This document shows, piece by piece, positions 23,901 through 37,500 of a DNA stretch of 64,000 nucleotides. Location of the stretch: the NCBI GenBank assembly GCA_031761405.1, contig JASEVX010000011.1, positions 23,567,235 to 23,631,234 of the forward strand, in the 5' to 3' direction. Position 1 is the stretch's first letter, and every line of letters begins with the position of its first letter. Position numbers and translations under genes: made by a program. This DNA comes from Serripes groenlandicus. Lineage: Eukaryota > Mollusca > Bivalvia > Cardiida > Cardiidae. A model generated the notes under the pieces. That model was not told the DNA's origin, ran no database searches, and saw nothing but the letters and a program-made list of their open reading frames with translations.

Positions 23901-26900
23901 AGAAACCCCATTTCCAGTTTTCATTGGCATGTCTACATATGCAAAAACAAGGAAAAGGCTTCTGGTTGAAATGCTGCACGAACATGGTTTAAGTATTTCT
24001 TATGACCGGGTTCTTGAGGTGTCTGCTCAATTGGGGGATGCAGCTGTGAATAGATACAAGAACGAGGGTGTTGTGTGTCCATCTGATCTGAGGAAAGACC
24101 TTTTTACTACTGCTGCAATGGACAACATTGACCATAATCCATCTGCAACTACCGCAACAACATCCTTTCATGGCACCAGTATTTCAGTGTTTCAACACCC
24201 AACATCAGCAAATCAAGGCCAAATACGAGAGAGGAATCTAATTGACAACAAAGCTAAAAAGGTACCAGAACTACCAGATTCTTATACGACCATACATCCC
24301 GCTTTCTTTACACAAAAGCAACCAAGTCCTACAACTATCGAAACACCTTTAGTTCTTCGCACATTGCAATTAATGCCCGAATTTGACTGGTTGCAAAAGG
24401 TGAGTGTAACTGAAACAGTTGACGATGAGGAAGTCAATATATCTTGGTCCTCCTATCATGCGTCCATGAAAAGAAGCCCTGCCTTTCAAATAAGCATTAC
24501 GGCGCTATTACCTTTATTGCGAGAACAAGCACACTCTGTCGCCACCATTAGACATGTCATGGATAGAGTGAAGGAAATAGTTTCCCATTTAAATCCTGGT
24601 CAGTCGCCAGTCATAGCTGCTGATCAGCCACTATATGCAACCGCAAAGCAAATACAGTGGCACTGGCCAGATCGATATGGTGAAGATAAATTTGTTATTA
24701 TGTTTGGCGGATTACATATTGAGATGGCAGCATTCAAGTCCATTGGCACCCTGCTTCAAGAGAGTGGGTGGACGAGTGCTCTTGTAGAGTCAGGAATAGC
24801 GTCATTTGGCACAGCAGAATCTTTTCTGTCGGCTTCAAGTGTCACAAGAACACGCCAGATGCACCAGATTACTGCGTGTACTCTGTATAAGCTCCAGATT
24901 GAAGCTTACAACCGCAATACCTCAGAGGTAAATGAAAATGATGATCCAAATCCGACTTTTGAAGAATGGTGTAAGCAACGCGAAACTCAAAGCCCACAAT
25001 TTCAGTTCTGGAACCTAATCTTGCGCATGGAACTTACAATATTTTCATTAATACGTTCCTTCCGAGAGGCAAATTTTCGCTTATACTGTCAAGCTCTTCA
25101 AGAGTTACTTCCTTACTTTTTTGCCAACAACAATGTCAACTACGCAAGGTGGCTCCCAATTCACCTCAAAGATATGTTGTGTCTTGAGCAGAAGCACCCT
25201 GCAATTGCAACAGAATTTCACAATGGCAAATTTGTCGTTCATAAATCAGTTCGCAAGTTTTCTGCCTTGGCAATTGACCAAGCCCACGAACAAGCTAATG
25301 CAATCATCAAAGGCGATGGTGGTGCTATCGGTATAACCGAAGATCCATCTGCATTAAGACGATGGATGGTTGCAGGTCCGGAGGTAAGCCATCTAAATGC
25401 TCAATATGAATCATTGTCTGAGGTACAAGATGCAAACGAACCAACACAGCACCATGAGCAGACAAGACAATTCCAGAAAACATTTTTGGATAGAGTAAAT
25501 AAGCTCCATTCAGTAATGTTGGAAATGGGAAATCCATTCATGGATGAAAGTAAAGAACTTGTGACACTGGACACAAAGAATGTTGCTCATCCTACTGCGG
25601 CTGAGTTGGTTGCCAAACATCACGAGAAGGGGAAAAAAAGCTTTGAAAGCTTTCTTAAAAGCTTTGAAAATGGAGAACAATGCCGATTTTACGAGCCAAT
25701 AAAGAAGAACAAAACGGACTTTTTCCGGCAACAACCAGAAGCGTCATCAAAAGTATTGAAGCAAAAGAACATAAAAGATGATTGTCTTTTGTTTTCCAAA
25801 CTATTCATCTCATGTCAGTCCCGAGAATGTGATTTGCAGGAATTCTTTCAGCATGAAAATCAGTCCTTTCCAGCTGCACTCAGTGATAGTGGCAACTTGT
25901 ATTCCTGTCAAAAGTCTCAGCTCGCATCGATTCTAGAAGATCAGGTATCACTTCCAGACACTGAGCCTAATGTTGAAGCCATTATAGTTGACGGCTCCGC
26001 TTTTGTTAATTCTGTCCAACCACGCCTGTCTAAAACATTTGAGGAGTATGCAACGCTGGAGATAATACCAAAAATCGAGACATTCAGTTCAAAGTACCAG
26101 AGGACGGATATTGTGTTTGATATATACAGAACAGGTAGTTTAAAAGCTGAGACAAGATCACGACGGGGTTTTGGAGCAAGAAGAAGGGTAACTGACAAAG
26201 GAAAGATCCCACAAAACTGGCAAAGCTTCCTGCGGGACAATACAAACAAAACTGAGCTATTCAGCTTTCTTGCAGACAAGATTGTCGAACTTTGTAGCAC
26301 TAATATTGTCATAGTTACAAGGCTAGAAGGTGTTGTGTGCAATAGACCGATCAGCACAGAAGGGCTGGCACCGTGTAATCACGAGGAAGCAGATACCAGG
26401 ATCTTTGTACATGCCAGACATGCTGTTGCAGAGGGATTTCGATCTATAATGATAAAGGCAAATGACACAGATATTCTTGTTATAAGTGTCAGTGTGTTGT
26501 CATCTTTTCAAGATTTAGGGTTACAGACACTTTGGATTGATTTTGGTCAAGGCAAAAATCAAAGATGGATTCCAATCCATGATATCTGTAGGTCGATTGG
26601 CTATGGTAAATCTCAGGGAATATCGTTTTTTCATGCTTTTACCGGTTGTGATATTGTATCAGCTTTTCGGGGTAAAGGGAAGAAGACTGCATGGCAAACT
26701 TGGAATGTGTGTCCTGAAGTAACGTCCGTCTTTGCAAAACTCAGTAAGTATCCCCCTGTAATTAATGATTCAGATCAAGATATTTTGGAGATGTATGTCA
26801 TTGCTATGTATGACAAATCAAGCCCTACTGCAAATATCAACAATGCAAGACTTGATCTCTTTGCTCGAAAGCAAAGATCCTATGAGTCAATCCCTCCAAC

Positions 26901-29900
26901 ACATGGAGCTCTAATCGAGCATACTAGACGAGCTGCTTACCAAGCAGGTTGCATTTGGGGTCAGTCTATCATATCCAACATGGAAACTGAATGTCCTGGA
27001 GAATGGGGCTGGAATAAAAAGGGGGATATTTGGCAAATCGTGTGGACAAAACTTGCTCCTATTGCCCAGAGTTGTCAACAACTGACAAAATGTGGATGCA
27101 AGACGGAATGTTGCGGTCGATGCAAATGTTTCAGATTAAGTCTACCTTGCACGGCATTGTGTAGTTGTAACTGTGAAACATAGATAAACAGCTGTGTTGC
27201 AGTTATTATGTTAATATTAGATTAGTGACAGGGGCTCACAATTTAAAATGAGGGGAAAAAAACGTTTAAATATTTTTTTTCTTTCCCTTTATTTGTAGAT
27301 ATTAAGATTTTAATTTAGCAAAAGGAAGGCTTAATAAAACCTTATGTTGTCTTTTCTTTTTGTTTTATTGTTAACTGTCATGAGATAGCTCTAAAAACTA
27401 CTTTGAGATGAATCAGTACAGTAGTTTCGTTTCTTTACCAAAAAAGGAAAGGAGAATTTATCAAAAATCTCCATTATGGCGGCCATCTTGGAAAAAGTGA
27501 CCGCCATTTTGGAATTTCAAATGGCTAACATGCTTTTTTAGTTAAATAGTGTTTAAAGAGTGTATGTACCAAATCCTATGCTTGCATCATTTACTGAAAG
27601 ATTTCTTTACTATTCGGCCCAACTATGGTAAGTTACCAGTACTATAGTATGCTGGTCCTGACACCAGAGAGTAACTAAGTCTTAATGCAAACCCCACAAT
27701 CCTCAGCGCAAAGGACAGAAAGCCATTACTTCTAGATAAAAAGTATTTGGTATGACCTGGCCAGATGTTTTCCACAATGTTTTCAAAATTGACCTGAACA
27801 AAAGTTTTCTGATTTTAGTATAAAACTGAAGTTCAATTTGAATTATATGCAGTAGGATCTCAAAATTATAAATACAATTTATTCATGTGCCAATCTTAAG
27901 GCAGTGGTGAATCTTCATTTTAAACCAATAAGAATATTGCGCTTTTTTAGCTCACCTGAGCAAAAAAAATCCTCAAGGTGAGTTATTGTGATCTCCTTTT
28001 GTCCGACTTCAGTCAACATCTCCTCATCTGTAACCAGTGGGTCAATTGGGATGAAACTTCCCAGAAAGTATCCTCCCAATGTCCTCACCAAAATTCCTTT
28101 CGAAATTTTTTTTGATCTAACAAAAAACTAAGTCACTAGGTCAAATTGAAGGAAAATCTTGTTAACACTCTGGAAGCTGTGCTTTTAACTTGAGCATGTT
28201 GAAACTTTACCAGAATGTTTGTCTTTATGATATCTAGGATAAGTTTAAAATTGAGGAAAATCTTGTTAACACTGTCTGATCTTGCATTTTTGACTTGATC
28301 AGCTTGAAACTTTGTCAGTAAGTTTGTTTTGATGATAGCTAGGCCATGTTCGAATATGGGTCATGTCGGGTTAAATGCTAGGTCACTAGGCCAATTGAAG
28401 AAAAATCTTGTTGGAAGATGCATTTTAAACTTGAGCAAGTTAAAACTATATCAGAATGTTTGTCTTGATGATATCTAGGCTAAGTTCGAATATGGGTCAT
28501 GTCTGGTTAAAATCTAGGTCACTAAGCCAAATTTAACTTTTGTTATAATGTTTGTCTTGATGATATCTATGCGAAGTACCAATATGGCTCATGTTGAGTC
28601 AAAAACAAGGTCACTATGCGAAATTGAAGGAAAATCTTGTTAACACTCAGGAAGCTGCATGTTTTACTTACGGTAAGCATGTTGAAACTAATTTATGAAT
28701 GTGGGTCATGTCCAGAATATATGTTTTGAGGTGTTTTGCATCAGAAATCACATTGCATAATTCAGGTGAGCGACCTAGGACCATCATGGCCCTCTTGTTT
28801 TAAACAACAATAATGTTTATTATTGAAATATCTGGAACTTATCATTGTGAATTAACTTTTAAAAGGCAAACAACTTTTCCACTGTAACCTCTGGGCCAAT
28901 AGGCATTCTCTCAATGTCTTAGATACTAAACTTAATTTTGTTTTAGAATTATATGGATTTATGTCAAATTCTGATAAATTAATACATTTGAAAAATGTGG
29001 TTTGTTTGATAGGTTGCCGTGGAAGGAAATATTGGTAGTGGGAAATCCACATGCTTGGAGTACTTCAGGAAGGAAAAAAGGGTGGAGGTAAGGGTTGTAA
29101 AGAATAGATTTACAGTTAGTTAACCCTTTCCCTCATATAGACGCTTTCTGACGCCTCTGCAGCAGACAGCTTTTTGAAAACATAGTGACAAAAGAAGAAA
29201 TTGCACAAAACGTGCAATTTCTCCTTTTGCCACAATGTTTTCCACTTTTTGTCGTAGGTTATCCATTCAATTATGGAGATTTTCTGTTTTAAATTGACAA
29301 AATACGTTCAAAGTCTACTGCTGCAGAATTGTCGTATGAGGGAAAGGGTGTAACCCTTTCCCGCATACAACAATTTTGCAGCAGCCAACTAGACAAAAAT
29401 ATGGAAAACACATAAATGATTCTATAACTCATAATGAGTAATTTCTCCCTATGCCACACTGTTTTAAAAAGTTGTTGCTGCAGAGTTGTTAGAAAGTGTC
29501 TACATGTGAAAAAGTGTTAACATGTTGATGCATCTGCAGCAGACAACCTTGTAATCATCCAGGCAAAAAAAATGAAAATCTCTAAATATATGTTTAATTA
29601 TTGAATAATAATTGATGAACATTGTGTCAAAAGGAGAAATTGCTCATTGTGAGCTATTTCTCCTTTTGCCTGAGTGTTGCTACAAATGCATCAAAATGTG
29701 CCTGCTTGCGAAAAAGGGTTTACAGTGAACTTGATGAAGGACTAAGTGACACAATCTATTTTCATGTAACAAACTATGTATCATTGAATGCTTATTTGCC
29801 ACTAAATATAGCACTCTGTGAGTCAATTGCAGGTATGTATTCATCTGCGGTCTTGTTCATGTTCAGATTGTCAGTATCATAAGATGGTTTAGTTGGTCTT

Positions 29901-32900
29901 TTGAGATTTTTGTTCAGAGATACGTCTTCACTCTGCTCGTGGGCAGAAAATATTCTTTCCCTGGGGGCTTTGATAGCTGATATCATGAGAGTAAATCAGA
30001 TAATGGTGACGACTTGAAAATATGTCATGGTATGTTTCCTTCATACCTTATTAAAGTTCTACAAATGCTCTACGCTATGGTACTATCATCTTCAATGTAG
30101 TTGCTCACATGTTTCATCTGTTGTTCAATGTAGATCGTCTTTATAGAAATGTGCGACAAAATTTAATTTGACTTAACCCTTTCCCTCATATAGACGCTTT
30201 CTGACGCCTCTGCAGCAGACAGCTTTTTGAAAACATAGTGACAAAAGAAGAAATTGCACAAAACGTGCAATTTCTCCTTTTGCCACATTGTTTTCCACTT
30301 TTTGTCATAGGTTATCCATTCAATTATGGAGATTTTCTATTTTTTGACAAAATACGTCCAAAGTCGCCTGCTGCAGAATTGCCATATGAGGGAAAGGGTT
30401 AACGCATCATGTTATCATAAAATCAAATGCTGAACCCCCTTATTAAGATCGACACACTGCCATATTCGTGTAGCAATATTATGTAACAACCATTCAATCG
30501 CATCAACGCAAGTTACACTTTTCTATAGAACACAACAGAGTTTATCGACAAATTGACTATCAGTTATCTAAAAAAAAAAAGAAAAATTTAGGGTGGCGAA
30601 TGTTATCCTTATTGCAACATATTCTAACTTATTTAACCCTTTCCCTCAGATATACGCTTTGTGACGCCTCTGCAGCAGACGGATTTTTGAAAACATAGTG
30701 ACAAAAGAAGAAATTGCACAAAACGTGCAATTTCTCCTTTTGCCACAATGTTTTCTACTTTTTGTCATTGATTATCCATTCAATTATGGAGATTTTACAT
30801 TTTTGACAAAATACGTTCAAAGTCTTCTGCTGCAGAATTGCCGTAGGAGGGAAAGGGTTAAAGAATGAAAGTATAAAGAAAAATATAAATGCAGAAAGTA
30901 TTCAGGGAAAATGGAAAATATGCTAACTACATTTATTAGTGATGTCTTTGTTTCTACATGTTTTATAAAATGCTTGATCCAAAATCATAAATTGCATTGA
31001 AAGTCAGTTCTTGCAGGAAAGAAGACAAACTATGTATTGAATTTTATTGAACTTTTAAAAAGGCTTCCAATATTCTTTAATGAACAAATGTTTTCAAAGC
31101 AGACAACTTTTCAATATGTCATATTAACAAGTTAACAGTTAAGAAAGGGATTCACAATGAATTGATTGATTGTTTATATCCAGGTTGTACCAGAGCCTGT
31201 ATTCAAATGGAAGGATGTCAACGGATACAATACCCTGGTAAGGAATGCTTTAACACTTATCCTGCTATACACAACTTTTATAAACCCTTTCCAATATATA
31301 TATACAGACATATTTTGAAGCATCTGCCTTTTGAAAAGATTATTGACGAAATTGCTCATAATGTTTTCAACTCTATTCTGACAGTTATTAAGCTTACATG
31401 TTCATGTATAGTATTTGGGAAAGGGACAGACCGCATTTGCTTATCCTGTTATAAACTGCTTTGAACAACATTTATTTTGCTATCAAAGTGGACAAAGAAC
31501 AACTTTATTCTTGATAATATATGTAATGCATGCAAAACCTTAACCTTTTCCCTCATATACACTTTTTGACGCAGAGTGACAAAAGAAGAAATTGCTCAAA
31601 ACGAGTAATTTCTCCTTTTGCCACAATGTTTACCACTTTTAGTCCTAGGTTATCCATTCAATTATAGAGATCTTCTATTTTTAGCTCACCTGAGCTTTGC
31701 TCAAGGTGAGTTATTGTGATCGCCTTTTGTCCGTCGTCCATCGTGCGTCGTCCGTCGTGCGTCAACTTCTTCTCCTCAGTAACCAGTGGGTCAATTTGGA
31801 TGAAACTTCACAGAAAGCATCCTCTCAATGACCTCACCAGAATTCCTTCAAATTTTTGGGATTCATGCAAAATTCTGGTTTCCATGGCAACGAAACGAAA
31901 AAAACTTCAAAATTCTTCTTCTCCCAAACTGCTTGGCAGATTTTCAAATAATTTTGTAGAAATGTTCCTTGGATGACCCTCTATCAGATTCCTTCAAGCC
32001 GTGTTGATTGGTTGAAAAACATGGCCGCCAGGGGGGGGCGGGGCTATTTTGCCTTATATGGCTATAGTGAAAACTTAAAAAATCTTCTCCTCCGAAAGTG
32101 TAAGGCCGATTTTCAAATAATTTTGTAGAAATGTTCCTTGGGTGACCCTATATCAGATTCCTTCTAGCCATGTTGATTGGTCGAAAAACATGGCCGCCAG
32201 GGGGGGGGGGGGGGGGGGGGGCGGGCTATTTTGCCTTATATGGCTATAGTGCAAACTTAAAAAATCTTCTCCACCAGAAGTGTCAGGCCGATTTTCAGAT
32301 AATTTTGTAGAAATGTTCCTTGGGTGACCCTCTATCAGATTCCTTCAAGCCATGTTGATTGGTAAAAAAACATGGCCGCCAGGGGGCGGGGCTATTTTGC
32401 CTTTTATGGCTATAGCGAAAACTTAAAAAATCTTCTCCTCCATAAGTGTCAGGCCGATTTTCAAATAATTTTGTAGAAATGTTCCTTGGGTGACCCTCTA
32501 TCAGATTCCTTCAAGCATTGTTGATTGGTCAAAAAACATGGCAGCCAGGGGGCGGGGGCTATTTTGCCTTATATGGCCAAAGTGAAAACTTAAAAAATCT
32601 TCAACATCTTCTCCTCAGTAACCAGTAGGTCAATTGGGATGAAACTTCACAGAAAGCATCCTCTTAATGACCTCACCAGAATTCCTTCAAATTTTTGGGA
32701 TCCATGCAGAATTCTGGTTTCCATGGCAAAGAAACGAAAAAAAACTTCAAAATTCTTCATCTCCCAAACTGCTTGGCAGATTTTCAAATAATTTTGTAGA
32801 AATGTTCCTTGGATGACCCTCTACCAGATTCCTTCAAGCCATGTTGATTGGTCGAAAAACACGGCCGCCAGTGGGCAGGGCTATTTTGCATTATATGGCT

Positions 32901-34553
32901 ATAGTGAAAACTTAAAAAATCTTCTCCTCCAAAAGTGTCTGGCCGATTTTCAAATAATTTTGTAGAAATGTTCCTAGGGTGATCCTCTATCAGATTCCTT
33001 CATGCCAAGTTGATTGGTCGGAAACTATGGCTGCCAGGGGGCTGGGCTTACATAGCTAAAGTGAAAAAAAAAAAAAAATCAGGTGAGCGATTCAAGGGCC
33101 AGCATGGCCCTCTTGTTTGACAAAATATGTTGAATGTCGTCTGCTGCAGAATTGTCGTATGAGGATATGTGTTAAATTTGTATCAGACCAATGATGAAAA
33201 CTCTCTTGTTTATGCCATGTTTTGTACTATACAGACTACAGAGACAAACAATATTAAATAGTCTTGTCACACAAAAACAACTCTCAGGAAATCGTGACCC
33301 CAATCTGCGACATTGCATTCTGATCAAGATCTTAACTGTTTGCCATATTATCGTCCAAACTGCATTTTTTAAGCATTTGGGAAGCATTTTGGGAATGACC
33401 AAATTGAAATTACATTGTAACCTGTGTATAAAGACCACAATTGGAAAGACATCAATCTGGTCTTATTCACAGGTGGTCTTTTTTTGCAGGGTAATTTATG
33501 CAGAAAACGAATAATTGGGAAACTAAAAGTATAGTCGCTGTAGACAGGGAGTGGTTAATCCAAGGTTGTCTTTAGCACAGGTTCGACTGTATACAAGTAT
33601 GCTTTTGGTTGTATTTGCCATTGAATTCAAAACTTTCGAAAGTCTGTTTTTTTTTAAAAGTCCAATTTGTATGATACATTTTGTATTTCAGGAAATGATG
33701 TACAAAGATGCCTCAAGATGGAGTCTGGCCTTCCAGTCCTACGTCCAGCTGACAATGGCTGAAGTTCATAGAAAAGATATAGTATGATCTTATATTATAC
33801 ATGTTTATCAGGACTCCGGAGAAATGTTCTACATTTTAATTGATTTTGTAGAAACGATCCTTGGGTGAAGCTCAACAATATTTCTTAGAGCCTTGTAGAT
33901 TTGTCAAAAAACAGGCCACAAAGGGAAGGGGCTGTTTTTCCTTGTAATACAATTATGCTTGTAGTGTAAACCTAAAAAGTCTTCTCCTGAATTTATTTAT
34001 GAGGAAGATTTTCAAATAATTTTTTGAGGCTGTGACCCTGAGATCATAGTGCTCAATTTGAGTTAATTGGTGATCACTCACTGTTAATTTTCATCAATTC
34101 AAATCTTCTTCCTTAAAACTATGGTTCTTACATGACTGTTCTCTTACAAAATTGTTTAAAAAATGTTACAATGCAAAAAAAATGTAATTCAAAAGAACTA
34201 CCTAGGTTGAAAAAAACTTTGCATAAATATTCTTTAGGGGCCTTCTAAGATTGTTCATATTATTCTGGTATTTTTAAAAAATACATTAAAATACTCGTGC
34301 AAAAGTACTGGCCTGATTTGAAAGTAATTTGGCACTAATGTTCCTTAGATCTACCAATATGGTACAAATTATCAGATGCATTGGAAAAACATGTCGTCCA
34401 TGGACTATCATGGTCCTTGTGTTTAGAACTTGTCTTTCTTTTTAATATTTTTGTTCTTGTATTTAATATACAACTTTGCTGGCCAAACATGTCTTCAAAG
34501 GGAACGTCCTTGATGATAGAAATAGAAATTTCTTATCATTTATTATTCAGATT

Positions 34554-34587
<34 letters not shown>

Positions 34588-37500
34588 AGTGGTATTCAAC
34601 TAATAATACAGATGTATGATTCCTAGAAATGTTAATGCATAATTTTTATTGTTTGATGGAGAAAATGCAATTATTGGACATTGATTTCTTGATTGATTTA
34701 TCCCTACAGGTAGGTGATGTCAAGATTATAGAGAGGTCCCTATACAGTGCCAGATACTGCTTTGTCGAAAATTTATATAAAGGGTAACTACAAACTTTTC
34801 TTTATTCTTTGTAAATTTCTCTTCAAATTGAAGCTCATAATCTCTTTATGCTATAGTTATGGATTTAAGATTTTAAGCTTGAAACTTTTATAAATAAAAC
34901 AACGTTTATTCTGGCGGTTGTCATTGGCAAAGAAAATAAAAAAGGCAAAAGATATTTCAAAATGGCTAAAATGCATGGCGACGATATATTTCGGGAATAG
35001 CGCTGCATAGTAAACGGGAATTTTGAATTTCCCAATTTTATTTTCGCTTCATATCAACCGCAGTACGAAAATCAATAAACAGCAAGTCAATCTTATTGAG
35101 TTGTTTTTCACAGCAGGTGTCAAGTGTCCTTAAATCTCTCATAACAATCCGTAATCGTATTAAATAAGCGTGTTGATTAAAGTTAGATGGGAAACACGTG
35201 ACGGTGTTTAATAATTTGACCAATAGGCTTGCATTGCATACTGCAAGATTCAGAGTTCATGTTCTAATATAATGGTAAATCTAAACAATGATACATCAGC
35301 GCTTTACACGTTACGATGTAAGTAGAAAGAGTTGAATTCTCTTACTGACAAATTGGCAGGAAACACATGTGTTGTGTCAAACACGCTTTGTTATGTTTCA
35401 ACATTGACAATCGCGTTTTAGAGAAGGAGGAGACTTATCAGTTTTTAAAAATGTCGTAAATTCTAATTACTGTTTACATCTGTTGTTTAAATTGGTCTTA
35501 TGGTAAAGTGGTACAATGTCCTCTGTTTCATAAGTTCTGAGGTTTTAATCTAATTTCAGGTGGAATATTGAAACACTTTTTAAACCTTTCCCATTTACAG
35601 AAGCATTTTTACACATCTGCAGCAGATGACTTGAAAAACATTGTGACAAAAAAAGAAATTGCTCAAAACAAGCAATTGCTCTTTTTGTGACAATATTTTT
35701 AACTGTATATAATAATTATGCTTTTATTTCCAAAGATTTTGCATATTTTTGCCTAGATAGTTTCAGTCGTCTGCTGCAGTTTTCTGCTGTCTGTGGGAAA
35801 GAGTCAAGTTATCTAAAAGCAGACTTAAGCTGAATTGATTAAAGCTTGGAAGTGATAAGCCTTTTTCACAATCTATATTGTTGCTACCCAAAAACTGGCA
35901 ACATTTGGAATCAATGAGAAACTATTCAGATGTTTCTCTTAATGAGTAAAGTCTTCTTTGCCAGGTTTTACATTTGATGATCATGTTTCTAAAATTAACA
36001 TATCTAGAAAAGATTTATTCATGTATTTTAAAGTCTTAACCCTTTTCCCACATGTAGACCCTTAGCGCTTTCTGACGTCCCTGCAGAACACGACTTAAAA
36101 GCATTGTGGCAAAAGGGGAAATTGCTCATAATAAGTAATTTCTCCTTTTGCCATGATGTTTCAAAGTCATCTGCTGCAGATTTGTTGCATGTGGGCAAGG
36201 GTTTATATTTTAACAATTGATTTCGAATTTTTCAGAGGTTTAATGCCAGAGGTAGATTACGCCATCCTGTCTGAGTGGTACAACTGGATACAGGAGAATG
36301 AAGACATGCATATAGATCTCATAGGTAAAAAAACCTCTCTCTTATCATTTTGTCGCACATGTCTGTCTGTGTGTGCGTTGTTATGTTTTTCATGTTTCCA
36401 TTCATCTGTCCACAATTTTCATTGACCTCTCTTGTATGCATGGAATGGAATCCGCTGTGACCGAGTGGTTAGCGACGGGGTTTGGAACAGGGCGTCCCGG
36501 GTTCGATCCCCAGTTGCAGCGCTATGGTCATAATGGAGTGCCCTTGGGCAAGGCACATTTCTTAGCAAAGTACCGGTTTGTTTACCATGGGATCATGAAT
36601 AAGTGAACCGTGATATAACTTTAATAATGTTGAAAAGGAAGTTAAACTCTAATAAAACAAAATTGAATGAATGGAAGCTTGATGTTAGTTTAAACCTTTC
36701 CCACATATAGATGCTTTCTGATGCCTCTGCAGCAGACTTCTCTTGGAAACATTGTGGGAAATGAAAAAAAAATACTCATTTTAAAAAGAAGATATTATTT
36801 ACTAATGGTATATTTTCAAAATAAGATCAGTCCTAAAGTTGACTCATACATGTATATCTATTATGATTAGTTTTTTTTCATGTATTAAACCCTTTCCCAT
36901 ATGCAACAACTCTGCAGCAGGCGAGTTTGAAAACATACCCGCTTTTTTTTTGGAAACTTCCTTTAAATGAAAGTACAAAAATTGAATAGAGTTGACAACA
37001 TGGTGACAAAAGGAGAAATTACTTGTTATGAGCAATTTCTTCGTTTGTCGCCATGTTTACAAAAAGTTGTCTGCTGAAGAAAGCGTCTATATGAGGGGAA
37101 GGGTTAACAGAAATGTAATGAATACTGTTTTAAAATCATGAAGCTGTGGCTTTAATTGTTAAGAATTTGTTAATTCACAATACCTAGTAAGGAAATAAAA
37201 AAGGAAAATGATTTTATGATTTCAGTATATTTACAAGCAAAATCAGAGACATGTCAAGGAAGGATCAAAATGAGAAATAGACATGAAGAACAGAGTGTCC
37301 CTATAGTAAGTGCATTGCATGAAATCTTTATAAAGTTCTATATTTTTATTATGTTCCCTGAAAATGACGGAAAGGTTTGGTTGTTACATTGTCTGACAGT
37401 CCCATTTTTAGCTCCTAACCAAAATGGCAATTCAATCTTAAATTTCCTTGACCTGTACAATAACTTTTGGTTCCTAAACTCCTTCAAAGTGTTGGGATTT

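Larger units (their letters stand above)
21225..27650 (+). mobile_element. Candidate autonomous DNA transposon inside kinase intron 2
   Basis: Inverted arms at 21266-21396 and 27475-27607 flank a long ORF. Their colinear landmarks are AAATCTTTCA, TGATGCAAGCA, ATTTGG, GTTAGCC and the block ending AAGATGGCCGCCAT. Spacing between landmarks is nearly identical in the two arms, although the sequences have diverged. Weaker similarity continues outward to about 21225 and 27650, so the exact termini and target duplication are not fixed. The left arm is amplified into a three-unit tandem array. The unit lies wholly between kinase exons 2 and 3. An Academ-type element is my preferred class because the protein looks like an XPG/PIN nuclease; other superfamilies are possible. 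Confidence 0.6.

Noticed and set aside
25941..26357. 138-codon minus-strand ORF
   Set aside because: Antisense shadow inside the long putative transposase ORF, with no independent motif.
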